From Alphaproteobacteria bacterium (lineage in GTDB: Bacteria; Pseudomonadota; Alphaproteobacteria; Puniceispirillales; UBA1172): a DNA stretch of 12,116 nt. Both the position numbers and the translations under genes were made by a program. The notes under the pieces were generated by a model. The model saw only the letters and a list, made by a program, of their open reading frames with translations. It did not search any database and was not told the origin of the DNA. The stretch spans positions 1 through 12,116 of the forward strand of contig JAGWAQ010000035.1 of the NCBI GenBank assembly GCA_021296375.1. The letters run 5' to 3'. Position 1 is the stretch's first letter, and the number at the start of each line of letters is the position of its first letter. This document shows positions 1 to 7,169 of this stretch, piece by piece.

Positions 1-492
1 ATCAAGCGATTGCGGATTGCGGTAATAACAGGAATGGATCTGGCGAACGCCACTGTCTTCGGGGATGATCTTGGGGAACACCGGAATTTGAAACGGCCCC
101 GTGGCGGCGATGACATTTTCCGCCATCATCGCCCCTTCCGATGTTTCAAGAAGAAACCCGCCTTCGTCAAGACGACTGACGGCATTGACCGTCACGCCGC
201 ATTTAATGGGGGCGCTGATCTGCTCGGCAAATTCTTCAAAATACACCGCCATCTGGTCTTTGCTGGCAAAGCCGTCATCACCGACGCCGTTGATTTTCAT
301 GGTCGGGAAACGGTCATGCCAGGCGGGGCCATTGGCGACAAGATTATCCCAGCGTGCGGTCCGCCATTTTTCGGCGATACGGTCACGTTCCAGCACCAGA
401 TGATCAACCCCCTGATTGCTGAGGTGTTCACTGGCCGCCAGCCCCGCCTGCCCGCCACCGACAACAATCGTATTGTGTGTTTTCATGGTCAT
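1..492 (-). CDS. Flavin-dependent monooxygenase / FAD-NAD(P)-binding oxidoreductase (CzcO/YUCCA-like), 3' end beyond the window
   Basis: This minus-strand reading frame is open for 164 codons and runs off the left edge, so only the N-terminal part is visible. It begins MTMKTHNTIVVGGGQAGLAA, a Rossmann dinucleotide-binding fold with the GxGxxG-type motif VGGGQAG that binds FAD. Further in are EKWRTARWDN, WHDRFP, and near the edge an ATGPFQIP segment followed by QIHSCYYRNP. These are typical of the flavin-containing monooxygenase-like CzcO/YUCCA group, which use NAD(P)H and O2 to oxygenate small substrates. I chose the start at 492 because GAGGA (499-503) lies 6 nt upstream; the second in-frame ATG at 486 would leave a 12-nt spacer. 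The substrate cannot be told. The N-terminus does not resemble trimethylamine monooxygenase as I know it, despite the methylamine-related operon nearby. The gene is divergent from the acyl-CoA dehydrogenase operon. Confidence 0.85.
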   Translation of the reverse strand, partial: MTMKTHNTIVVGGGQAGLAASEHLSNQGVDHLVLERDRIAEKWRTARWDNLVANGPAWHDRFPTMKINGVGDDGFASKDQMAVYFEEFAEQISAPIKCGVTVNAVSRLDEGGFLLETSEGAMMAENVIAATGPFQIPVFPKIIPEDSGVRQIHSCYYRNPQSLD

Positions 493-534
493 GACCGATC
501 CTCAACATGGCGGAAATGCAAACTATTTGCGATT

Positions 535-563
535 ACGTTACCTTGCGGTCTGCTCAGTTTCAA
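535..563 (-). promoter_or_regulatory. Candidate promoter for the leftward monooxygenase gene
   Basis: On the minus strand, TTGAAA (563-558) matches the -35 consensus at five of six positions. After 17 nt comes TAACGT (540-535), a weak -10. Transcription would start near 527 and give a leader of about 35 nt before the ATG at 492. The -10 match is poor, so this is only a candidate. Confidence 0.25.
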
Positions 564-564
564 T

Positions 565-579
565 AGCCATGGCATGGCT
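565..579. repeat. Perfect inverted repeat (6-3-6) in the divergent spacer
   Basis: AGCCAT, a 3-nt centre GGC, then ATGGCT form a perfect 6-bp inverted repeat. It sits directly upstream of the candidate -35 of the leftward gene and beside the 12-bp tandem repeats. It could be a regulator half-site pair, but a 6-bp palindrome can also occur by chance. No U-tract follows, so it is not a terminator. Confidence 0.3.
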
Positions 580-590
580 TTGCTGGCCGT

Positions 591-650
591 CAATATGGCG
601 GGCAATATGGCGGGCAATATGGCCGTCATTGTGGCGGACATTGTGGCGGG
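591..650. repeat. Five-copy degenerate 12-bp tandem repeat
   Basis: Five consecutive 12-bp units fill this stretch: CAATATGGCGGG, CAATATGGCGGG, CAATATGGCCGT, CATTGTGGCGGA and CATTGTGGCGGG. The first two are identical. The last two share a second variant (CATTGTGGCGG). The array lies in the noncoding spacer between the divergent monooxygenase and acyl-CoA dehydrogenase genes. Because the period is a multiple of three, open frames cross it on both strands and would encode NMAG-like or HIAR-like repeats. None of these frames has a good ribosome binding site or any recognisable similarity, so I treat the array as a noncoding minisatellite-like repeat. Confidence 0.85.
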
Positions 651-671
651 GTTTTTTACCGGTGGTTTTTA

Positions 672-701
672 TTGCCTCACCCCGGCCCCTGACGCTATGC
701 T
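672..701 (+). promoter_or_regulatory. Candidate promoter for the acyl-CoA dehydrogenase operon
   Basis: TTGCCT (672-677) and TATGCT (696-701) each match the -35 and -10 consensus at four of six positions, with an 18-nt spacer. The implied start near 708 would leave only about 14 nt before the ATG at 722, barely room for the GAGAG ribosome binding site (710-714). The true promoter may lie further upstream, among the tandem repeats. Confidence 0.2.
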
Positions 702-721
702 GACAGGATGAGAGTGATGTC

Positions 722-1879
722 ATGAGCGTAGAGCAAGATTACCCTGAATTGCGCGAGGCGGTGCAGAAACTTTGTGCAAAATACCCCGGCGAGTACTGGC
801 GGGCGCTCGACCGTGACATGAGCTACCCGAAAGAATTTGTTGATGAGTTGACGTCATCCGGCTGGCTGGCGGTGCTGATCCCTGAAGACTATGGCGGGGC
901 AGGGTTGCCGCTTTCCGCCGCCGCCGCCATCCTTGAGGAAATGCAGGCCGCTGGCTGCAATGGCGGCGCTTGCCATGCCCAGATGTACACCATGGGGACA
1001 TTGCTGCGGCATGGGTCGGAAGCGCAGAAACAGCAGTATCTGCCGCGCATCGCGGCGGGGGAATTGCGGCTTCAGGCCTTTGGGGTGACGGAACCTTCGA
1101 GCGGCACCGATACCGGCGCCTTGCGCACCACCGCCCGCCGTGATGGCGAGCATTTCATCATCAATGGCCAGAAAATCTGGACCAGCCGGGCGGAACATTC
1201 GGACCTGATGATCCTGCTGGCGCGCACCACGCCACTCAAAGAGGGGATGAAGAAAACCCAGGGCCTGTCGGTTATCCTGGTGGATATGAAAACCGCCCTT
1301 GGCAACGGGCTGACCATCCGCCCCATCCGCACCATGATGAACCATTCCTCAACAGAAGTGTTTTTTGACAACCTCAAGGTGCCGGCGGAAAACCTGATCG
1401 GCGAGGAGGGCAACGGCTTCCGCTATATCCTGACGGGCATGAACGCTGAACGTATTCTGATCGCGGCGGAATGCGTCGGTGACGCCAAATGGTTCATTAA
1501 CAAAGCCACAAGCTACGCCAAAGAGCGTGAGGTTTTCGGGCGCCCCATCGGGCAAAACCAGGGCATCCAGTTTCCCATCGCCAAAGCCTACACCAACATG
1601 CGGGCGGCGGAGCTGATGGTCAAGGACGCGCTCAGGCGTTACGACGCCGGCGAAAACCCCGGCGAAGAAGCCAATATGGCCAAAATGCTGGCCGCCGACG
1701 CGTCGTTTGAAGCCGCCAATATGTGCATCCAGACCCATGGCGGTTTTGGTTTTGCCGAAGACTACGACATTGAACGGAAATTTCGCGAAACCCGCCTTTA
1801 CCAAACGGCGCCGATTTCCACCAACCTGATTCTGTCCTATCTGTCGGAACATATTCTGGGCCTGCCGCGGTCCTATTGA
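722..1879 (+). CDS. Acyl-CoA dehydrogenase family protein
   Basis: This is a 385-residue flavoprotein of normal family length that oxidises an acyl-CoA thioester to the 2,3-enoyl-CoA and passes electrons via FAD, usually to electron-transfer flavoprotein. Three hallmarks are visible: GVTEPSSGTD (121-130) of the middle beta domain, YAKEREVFGRPI (265-276), and QTHGGFGFAEDYDIER (337-352) in the C-terminal helical FAD-binding domain. At the position of the usual medium-chain catalytic glutamate (the YEG motif) there is Y360-Q361. A glutamate instead sits at E243 in MNAERILIAAE, the place used by isovaleryl-CoA and long-chain dehydrogenases. This suggests a branched or long substrate, but the substrate is not determined. 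The ATG at 722 follows GAGAG with a 7-nt spacer. It is the first gene of an operon: the stop is 12 nt before the next start. Confidence 0.95.
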   Translation: MSVEQDYPELREAVQKLCAKYPGEYWRALDRDMSYPKEFVDELTSSGWLAVLIPEDYGGAGLPLSAAAAILEEMQAAGCNGGACHAQMYTMGTLLRHGSEAQKQQYLPRIAAGELRLQAFGVTEPSSGTDTGALRTTARRDGEHFIINGQKIWTSRAEHSDLMILLARTTPLKEGMKKTQGLSVILVDMKTALGNGLTIRPIRTMMNHSSTEVFFDNLKVPAENLIGEEGNGFRYILTGMNAERILIAAECVGDAKWFINKATSYAKEREVFGRPIGQNQGIQFPIAKAYTNMRAAELMVKDALRRYDAGENPGEEANMAKMLAADASFEAANMCIQTHGGFGFAEDYDIERKFRETRLYQTAPISTNLILSYLSEHILGLPRSY

Positions 1880-1891
1880 GTAGAGGTGATG

Positions 1892-4051
1892 ATGATCTTG
1901 CGCCGTCTTGTTATTGTGTTGTTATGTGGCTTTGTCTTTTCCGCTCAAGCCGAAACCGTATTCAAGAACGGGGTGATTTCCTCATCTTCAGGGCTGAGCA
2001 CATCACCACCGGCGGCGCGGGATGACCTGATCATCGCGCTTGAAGATATCAAGGACGATCATCTTGACGTGACGCTGGACCGTGCCGCCGCCATCCGGTT
2101 TGAACAGCGCGTCGGCATCGGCGCACCGCAACACCGCTGGCAACGTTACATCGGCATGACACGGCGGGCGGCCATCGCCCTTGTGGTTGAAGAACTCGCC
2201 GCCTATCAGGACGGCTACACCTGGCCGGGCTGGATCACGGAAATGCCGCCGCTGGGGTTCATGGAAGAAGGCATCCGCAACAATCGCCTGACCTGTTCGA
2301 GCAGTATTTTCGAATATTCGCTGGCGGTGCAGTGGTCCCGTCAATTGCTGAACTCCCCCGTGCCGCAGTTTGAACGTCAGGCGATGTTCTGGCTTGACCA
2401 TTTCTCTGTCGCTTATGAAATGTACAACCGCAGTCATGCTTTTGCCCAACATCTGCGCATCATCAGGCAGAACAGCAACGGCAATTACATCGACTTTCTG
2501 AAAGCCTCCCTTGAAGACCCCGGGGTGATCTTTTATCTCAACAACGACGTCAGCTATAAAGACGACCCGAATGAGAATCTGGCGCGGGAATTTCTCGAAC
2601 TCTTCGCGCTTGGTGAGGGCGCTTACAGCGAAGCGGAGATCAGAAACCTTGCCAAGATGCTGGCGGGCAATGGCGTCAATATGGTGACAGAGCAGTTTTA
2701 TGATCAACCTGCCAAGCGCGTCAGCTCACCCCAGACGGCGTTTGGCCAGACCTACCGCTCGATTGATGAATTCATGGATATTCTCATCGCGCATCCTGAG
2801 TTTGGCGCCTATATCGCCCGCAAGTTTTTCGAAGAATACGTCGCCCTTGATGACCCGACATCCGAAGAGCTGGCGATTTTGGTCAGCCGGTTCCGGCAAT
2901 CGGATTTTGACATCCCTGCCATGCTGGCGGCGACCTTGTCCCTGCCGCGGTTCTGGGATGACAACAACCGGCTGACGCTGGTGAAATCTCCTGTGGATCT
3001 GGTCTATGGCACCGCCCGCACCCTTGGCAGTGCGCGCACCAACACCACCCATCAGCAGCTTCTGCTGAACATCCGCAAGCTCAACCAGAACCTGTTCAAC
3101 CCCCCGAATATCGCCGGCTGGCCAACAGGACGGCAGTGGATCGGCGGCCAGAACATCGAAAAACGCATCAAGATGCTGCGCGAAGAATTCAAGGGCCTCG
3201 CCACGGCGGAACCATTGAAACTAACCGCCAACCCTTCCAAATCCATCGAGCGGCGGCGGCAGTACCTGAGTAATCTTGACGAATTTTTCGCATCTGCCGA
3301 GCCGCAACAACTGGCGGTGGAGACCGTTATCATCAACTGGATTCCGCGGGATTTTGGCGCCCGCAAATACAATGATGTCAATCTGTCCTTTTACAACCTG
3401 CGGTTTATGGGCCAGCATTACGATGGCATCACCATCGAATTTGGCCATGACCGAAACGGCAAAAACAAATACGGCAATTACGCTCGCGTTAAACAAACCC
3501 ACAGCTCACCTGATGTTTTTTCCAGCTACAAAAAAGGCTGGCGGGATGACCGCGACGGCGCCATGGTGGTAAAGTTCTCCTACCCCTCTGGCCCGAAAAC
3601 AAAACGCTGGCGCGGCCGGTCAACACGCGAAAAACTGCTCATCAAACGGCTGGCGCAATCCTTCAAGCTGCTGCTTGATGCCCGCGGCCGCCACCCCATG
3701 ATTATCCGCAGCGAAGGCGGGCAGGACTGGATGCAGAGCATCGTTAATGAAATCGGGTTTGACCCCATCACCACCAGCGCCGGCGATGTCCCCCCCGTCA
3801 AGATATTCGTATCGGGGGGCGATCACTGGAGCAATGACGACAAGTTTTCCTGCGGCGGCGAGCGGGCGGGGATCTACCTGCGCCAGGACAGCAAGATCAC
3901 GGCGGAGGGATTCCGCTTTAACGATACCCTGGCGGAGTTGTCGACAATCGGCGCCAGTCTTGACGACCTGCTGCTGCCGGATGTTAATCTTGGTGTCAGC
4001 AATGAAAATTATGTGGATCTTTTGACGTTTGAGGGGTTTCAGCTGAAATGA
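1892..4051 (+). CDS. Exported DUF1800 family protein with a long internal segment
   Basis: DUF1800 proteins are secreted or periplasmic proteins of unknown biochemical function, often encoded next to a DUF1501 protein. A signal peptide is clear: MILRRLVIVLLCGFVFSAQA with likely cleavage after AQA (residue 20). Family features include ERQAMFWLDHFSV (161-173), a DDPNENLAREFLELFALGEG stretch (224-243) and NPPNIAGWPTGRQWI (403-417). The C-terminus DLLTFEGFQLK resembles the usual DUF1800 end. Between about residues 478 and 698 lies extra sequence I do not recognise, so the 719-residue protein is longer than common members. In-frame GTG 1886 and ATG 1889 are also possible starts. I prefer ATG 1892 because GAGG (1883-1886) then has a 5-nt spacer. 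The stop overlaps the next gene's ATG. Confidence 0.88.
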   Translation: MILRRLVIVLLCGFVFSAQAETVFKNGVISSSSGLSTSPPAARDDLIIALEDIKDDHLDVTLDRAAAIRFEQRVGIGAPQHRWQRYIGMTRRAAIALVVEELAAYQDGYTWPGWITEMPPLGFMEEGIRNNRLTCSSSIFEYSLAVQWSRQLLNSPVPQFERQAMFWLDHFSVAYEMYNRSHAFAQHLRIIRQNSNGNYIDFLKASLEDPGVIFYLNNDVSYKDDPNENLAREFLELFALGEGAYSEAEIRNLAKMLAGNGVNMVTEQFYDQPAKRVSSPQTAFGQTYRSIDEFMDILIAHPEFGAYIARKFFEEYVALDDPTSEELAILVSRFRQSDFDIPAMLAATLSLPRFWDDNNRLTLVKSPVDLVYGTARTLGSARTNTTHQQLLLNIRKLNQNLFNPPNIAGWPTGRQWIGGQNIEKRIKMLREEFKGLATAEPLKLTANPSKSIERRRQYLSNLDEFFASAEPQQLAVETVIINWIPRDFGARKYNDVNLSFYNLRFMGQHYDGITIEFGHDRNGKNKYGNYARVKQTHSSPDVFSSYKKGWRDDRDGAMVVKFSYPSGPKTKRWRGRSTREKLLIKRLAQSFKLLLDARGRHPMIIRSEGGQDWMQSIVNEIGFDPITTSAGDVPPVKIFVSGGDHWSNDDKFSCGGERAGIYLRQDSKITAEGFRFNDTLAELSTIGASLDDLLLPDVNLGVSNENYVDLLTFEGFQLK

Positions 4052-5223
4052 CGATATCTGACCTGACACGGCGGCAAGCGCTGTCCTTCATGGCGGCAAC
4101 AGGGTTTTTTGCCAGTTGGCCAAGCCTGGCGCGGGCCAATTCCACCGCCCCGATGCTGATTCTGATCGAATTGCAGGGGGCGAATGACGGGCTCAACACC
4201 TTCATTCCCTACACCGACCGGAATTATTACAACCTGCGGCCGCAAATCGCCATCAAGCGTGATGATGTGCTGACGGTCGCGCCGGACATGGGGTTTCATT
4301 TCAGCCTTCAGAACCTGGCGCGGTTTTACGAAAGCGGCCATTGCCAGATTGTCCAGAATCTGGGCTACCCCAATCCGGTGCTGTCGCATTTTCGGTCGAT
4401 CGAATTGTGGGAAAAGGGCGGCGATGGCAACCGCAATTTCAAATCCGGCTGGATGGTCGAGCCGCTCAACCAGCTTTTCAACAACGCCGATGTCGACGCC
4501 CGTGCCCTGCATCTTGATGAAGCGGGGGGCGTGTTCAAAGGCGGGCTTGACGGTTTCCTCGGCCCCAGCGCCATTGGCTACACCCCCATGAAAGCCGAAG
4601 CGCGCGACAGCACGGTGCCGGTTCCCGACAATACGGATATTGGCCTGTTGGGGGAATTGCTCACCACCCGCCAGAGCAATCTTGAAAAAATCCGCACCAT
4701 TCAGGACAAGCTGGATGGCTCGCGCCGTCATTTCAAGTTCGGGCGCGGGTCCCTCGGCGCGCAATTGAGCGAAGTCTGCAGCATGATCTCCGCTGGCCTG
4801 ACCATCCCTGTGTATAAAGTCTCAATCGGGAGTTTCGACACTCATATCAATCAGTCCAACACCCACCGCGACCTGCTGCGCGAGCTGGACGAGGGCATCG
4901 CCGGCACGGTCAAGGCGCTAAAGGACATTGGCGTTTGGCCCAACAGCCTGATCATGACGTATTCGGAATTTGGCCGCCGAGCCGGGGAGAACGGCTCCCG
5001 CGGGACAGACCATGGCATGGCGGCACCGCATCTGCTGATCGGGGAGAAGGTCAACCCCGGCTTCACGGGCCACAACCCGAAACTGGGGCAATTGCACAAC
5101 AATAACCTTGTCTACAGCATCGATTATCGCGGCCTTTACGCCCATGTGCTGGAGCATCATTTCGGGCTGATCGACCACCCGTTCATCTCTTATCGTGACC
5201 CTGTTTTCACGCCACCAGCCTGA
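4048..5223 (+). CDS. Exported DUF1501 family protein with a twin-arginine type signal
   Basis: This 391-residue protein belongs to the DUF1501 family, related to the alkaline phosphatase/sulfatase fold; no reaction is established. The N-terminus has twin arginines (LTRRQAL, 6-12), a hydrophobic stretch and an ARA site near residue 30, consistent with export by the Tat pathway as a folded, possibly metal-bearing protein. Family motifs are LQGANDGLNTFIPY (42-55), NPVLSHFRSIELWEKG (109-124), GSFDTHINQ (261-269), and SEFGRR followed by GTDHGMAAPHLL (306-330). Its Asp and His residues are the likely metal-site candidates. The start codon overlaps the stop of the DUF1800 gene by 4 bp (ATGA), and the nearest purine-rich site GAGGG (4031-4035) is 12 nt away, so translational coupling is likely. 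The DUF1800/DUF1501 pairing is known across many bacteria, which suggests a joint role outside the cytoplasm. Confidence 0.9.
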   Translation: MTISDLTRRQALSFMAATGFFASWPSLARANSTAPMLILIELQGANDGLNTFIPYTDRNYYNLRPQIAIKRDDVLTVAPDMGFHFSLQNLARFYESGHCQIVQNLGYPNPVLSHFRSIELWEKGGDGNRNFKSGWMVEPLNQLFNNADVDARALHLDEAGGVFKGGLDGFLGPSAIGYTPMKAEARDSTVPVPDNTDIGLLGELLTTRQSNLEKIRTIQDKLDGSRRHFKFGRGSLGAQLSEVCSMISAGLTIPVYKVSIGSFDTHINQSNTHRDLLRELDEGIAGTVKALKDIGVWPNSLIMTYSEFGRRAGENGSRGTDHGMAAPHLLIGEKVNPGFTGHNPKLGQLHNNNLVYSIDYRGLYAHVLEHHFGLIDHPFISYRDPVFTPPA

Positions 5224-5244
5224 TCACGCATATTTCGGGACTCG

Positions 5245-5266
5245 AGCCGCCACGAGCGGCTTTTTT
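5245..5266 (+). terminator. Rho-independent terminator of the acyl-CoA dehydrogenase/DUF1800/DUF1501 operon
   Basis: AGCCGC (5245-5250), loop CACGA, then GCGGCT (5256-5261) form a perfect 6-bp GC-rich stem that runs into a T tract (5261-5266). It starts 22 nt after the DUF1501 stop codon, the right place to end the rightward operon. Confidence 0.85.
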
Positions 5267-5340
5267 GAGACTGTTTTTGTCGCATCAGTGCTGGACATAA
5301 AGGCCATAAAATTCGAAAAATCATCCTGTGCAAAATTGAC

Positions 5341-5378
5341 GCATGCCAAGGCTAACCCCTGGCTTGCATTGCCAAGGC
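5341..5378 (+). repeat. Short direct repeat in the ligase leader
   Basis: The 9-mer TGCCAAGGC occurs at 5344-5352 and 5370-5378. Each copy is preceded by GCAT or an overlapping GCAT-T, so the units are GCATGCCAAGGC and GCATTGCCAAGGC. Spacing between copies is 26 bp, about two and a half helical turns. This could be a paired operator site, though no regulator is identified. Confidence 0.4.
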
Positions 5379-5434
5379 ACAAACGCATGAGACGACTTGA
5401 GAGAGCGGACCACCTAGAGGTTATTCCCTTTTAA

Positions 5435-5450
5435 TGCTGGACACCCAGCA
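5435..5450 (+). other. Hairpin just upstream of the ligase ribosome binding site
   Basis: TGCTGG, loop ACAC, CCAGCA form a perfect 6-bp stem with a 4-nt loop, ending 11 nt before the AAGGA ribosome binding site (5462-5466). No T tract follows, so it is not an intrinsic terminator. It may stabilise the 5' end or affect translation; that is inference. Its first arm belongs to the 9-mer TGCTGGACA, which also occurs at 5289-5297. Confidence 0.4.
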
Positions 5451-5473
5451 CACTTCCGGAAAAGGAAAGCAAA

Positions 5474-7150
5474 ATGAGTGTAAAGAGTGACATTGAGATC
5501 GCACGCGCGGCGGATAAGAAGCCGATCATGGAAATCGGCGACAAGCTGGGCATTCCTTCGGCAGAACTGCTGCCTTATGGCCACGACAAAGCCAAAGTCA
5601 GCCAGAACTTCATCAATTCTGTCCAGGACCGCGAAAACGGCAAGCTGATCCTTGTCACCGCCATCAACCCGACCCCTGCCGGTGAAGGCAAGACCACCAC
5701 CACCGTTGGTCTCGGCGATGGCCTTAACCGCATTGGCAAAAACGCCATGATCTGCATCCGCGAAGCGTCCCTCGGCCCGAATTTCGGGATGAAGGGCGGC
5801 GCCGCTGGTGGCGGTTACGCCCAGATCGTGCCAATGGAAGAAATGAACCTTCACTTCACCGGTGACTTCCACGCCATCACCTCCGCCCATTCCCTGCTGT
5901 CGGCGATGATCGACAACCACATCTACTGGGGCAATGAGCAGGATATCGACACCCGCCGTGTCGTCTGGCGCCGTGTTGTTGACATGAACGATCGCGCCCT
6001 GCGCCAGATCACCACCTCGCTTGGCGGTGTTGCCAACGGCTTCCCGCGTGAAGCTGGTTTTGACATCACCGTGGCGTCTGAAGTCATGGCTATCCTTTGC
6101 CTGGCGAAAGACCTCGGGGACCTGCAAACCCGTCTCGGTGACATGATCGTTGCCTATCGCCGTGACCGCAGCCCGGTTTTCTGCCGTGACATCAAGGCCG
6201 ATGGCGCCATGACCGTTCTGCTGAAGGACGCCATGCAGCCTAACCTCGTGCAGACGCTGGAAAACAACCCGGCCTTTGTCCATGGCGGCCCGTTTGCCAA
6301 TATCGCCCATGGGTGCAACTCCGTGATCGCCACCACCACCGCGCTCAAGCTGGCGGATTACGTCGTCACGGAAGCCGGGTTCGGGGCTGACCTCGGGGCA
6401 GAAAAGTTCCTCAACATCAAGTGCCGCAAGGCTGGCCTGGCGCCATCCGCTGTTGTGCTGGTGGCCACTGTCCGCGCCATGAAGATGAACGGCGGCGTTG
6501 CCAAGAACGACCTCAACGAAGAAAACGTCGAAGCGGTCAAGGCCGGTTGCCCGAACCTTGGTCGTCACATCGAAAACCTCAAGTCTTTCGGGGTTCCTGT
6601 TGTTGTCGCCATCAACCACTTCATCAAGGACACTGATGCCGAGATCGCCGCGGTTCAGGAATTCTGCGCCGAGCAAGGTGCGGAAGCCATCCTGTCCAAG
6701 CATTGGGCTGACGGTTCTGCCGGTTCGGAAGCGCTCGCCAAGCGGGTTGCGGAAATTGCCGATTCCGACGTTGCCAATTTTGCCCCGATCTACCCGTCCG
6801 AAATGTCCCTTGCCGACAAGATCCAGACCATCTGCAAGCGCATCTACCGTGCCGATGAAGCGATCATGGATCAGAAAATCCGCACCCAGCTGAAGGATTG
6901 GGAAGAGCAAGGCTACGGCGACCTGCCGGTCTGCATGGCGAAAACCCAGTACAGCTTTTCAACCGACCCGAACCTGCGCGGTGCGCCGGAAGGCCATGTC
7001 GTGCCGGTTCGTGAAGTGCGGATCAGCGCGGGCGCCGGCTTCATCGTCGTCGTTTGGGGTGAGGTCATGACGATGCCCGGCCTGCCGCGTCATCCAGCGT
7101 CGGAAACCATCTGCCTGAACGCTGACGGTGAGATCGAGGGCCTGTTCTAG
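5474..7150 (+). CDS. fhs: Formate--tetrahydrofolate ligase (10-formyltetrahydrofolate synthetase)
   Basis: This cytoplasmic enzyme joins formate to tetrahydrofolate using ATP, giving 10-formyltetrahydrofolate. The reaction can run in reverse to recover formate and ATP. The 558-residue length is full for the family. It shows the P-loop INPTPAGEGKTTTT (64-77), REASLGPNFGMKGGAAGGGY (96-115), HGGPFANIAHGCNS (270-283) and the C-terminal signature GEVMTMPGLPRHPA (529-542). The ATG at 5474 has AAGGA (5462-5466) at a 7-nt spacer. The gene stands alone between two terminators and converges with the sarcosine oxidase operon, whose product also feeds the tetrahydrofolate pool. In methylotrophs the gene is often called ftfL. 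Arginine is coded mostly by CGC/CGT with very few CGG, unlike the neighbouring genes, which hints at high expression. Confidence 0.98.
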   Translation: MSVKSDIEIARAADKKPIMEIGDKLGIPSAELLPYGHDKAKVSQNFINSVQDRENGKLILVTAINPTPAGEGKTTTTVGLGDGLNRIGKNAMICIREASLGPNFGMKGGAAGGGYAQIVPMEEMNLHFTGDFHAITSAHSLLSAMIDNHIYWGNEQDIDTRRVVWRRVVDMNDRALRQITTSLGGVANGFPREAGFDITVASEVMAILCLAKDLGDLQTRLGDMIVAYRRDRSPVFCRDIKADGAMTVLLKDAMQPNLVQTLENNPAFVHGGPFANIAHGCNSVIATTTALKLADYVVTEAGFGADLGAEKFLNIKCRKAGLAPSAVVLVATVRAMKMNGGVAKNDLNEENVEAVKAGCPNLGRHIENLKSFGVPVVVAINHFIKDTDAEIAAVQEFCAEQGAEAILSKHWADGSAGSEALAKRVAEIADSDVANFAPIYPSEMSLADKIQTICKRIYRADEAIMDQKIRTQLKDWEEQGYGDLPVCMAKTQYSFSTDPNLRGAPEGHVVPVREVRISAGAGFIVVVWGEVMTMPGLPRHPASETICLNADGEIEGLF

Positions 7151-7169
7151 ACCCCGCCCCCATCATCAG

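Larger units (their letters stand above)
5267..5473 (+). promoter_or_regulatory. Upstream region / leader of formate-tetrahydrofolate ligase
   Basis: This spacer between the operon terminator and the ligase gene must contain its promoter. Candidate -35 boxes are TTGACG (5336-5341) and TTGAGA (5397-5402), but neither has a convincing -10 at 16-18 nt, so I do not assign one. It also holds the direct repeats and hairpin listed separately. I could not match it to a known riboswitch such as the glycine or tetrahydrofolate types. A 79-codon frame at 5195-5434 crosses it but overlaps the preceding gene and looks like chance. Confidence 0.45.

Noticed and set aside
10..711. Plus-strand open frame of 233 codons crossing the left edge gene and the tandem repeat
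   Set aside because: It is antisense to the monooxygenase gene, whose minus-strand product has clear FAD-binding motifs. Its own protein has no recognisable features beyond the repeat-derived NMAG units.
538..723. Minus-strand 61-codon frame with HIAR-like repeats
   Set aside because: The repetitive peptide is simply the tandem DNA repeat read in frame. There is no convincing ribosome binding site, and the composition looks like translated noncoding DNA.
5195..5434. Plus-strand 79-codon frame between the DUF1501 gene and fhs
   Set aside because: It starts inside the DUF1501 gene and reads straight through the terminator hairpin and leader repeats. No ribosome binding site or similarity is seen.
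5267..5473. Possible glycine riboswitch, suggested by GAGAGAGCGGACCACC in the leader
   Set aside because: The conserved second half of the glycine aptamer (a CGCCGAAGG-like segment) and paired stems are not present.
5414..6910. Long minus-strand frame of 498 codons opposite fhs
   Set aside because: It lies wholly antisense to a confidently identified ligase and arises from the GC-rich third codon positions of that gene.
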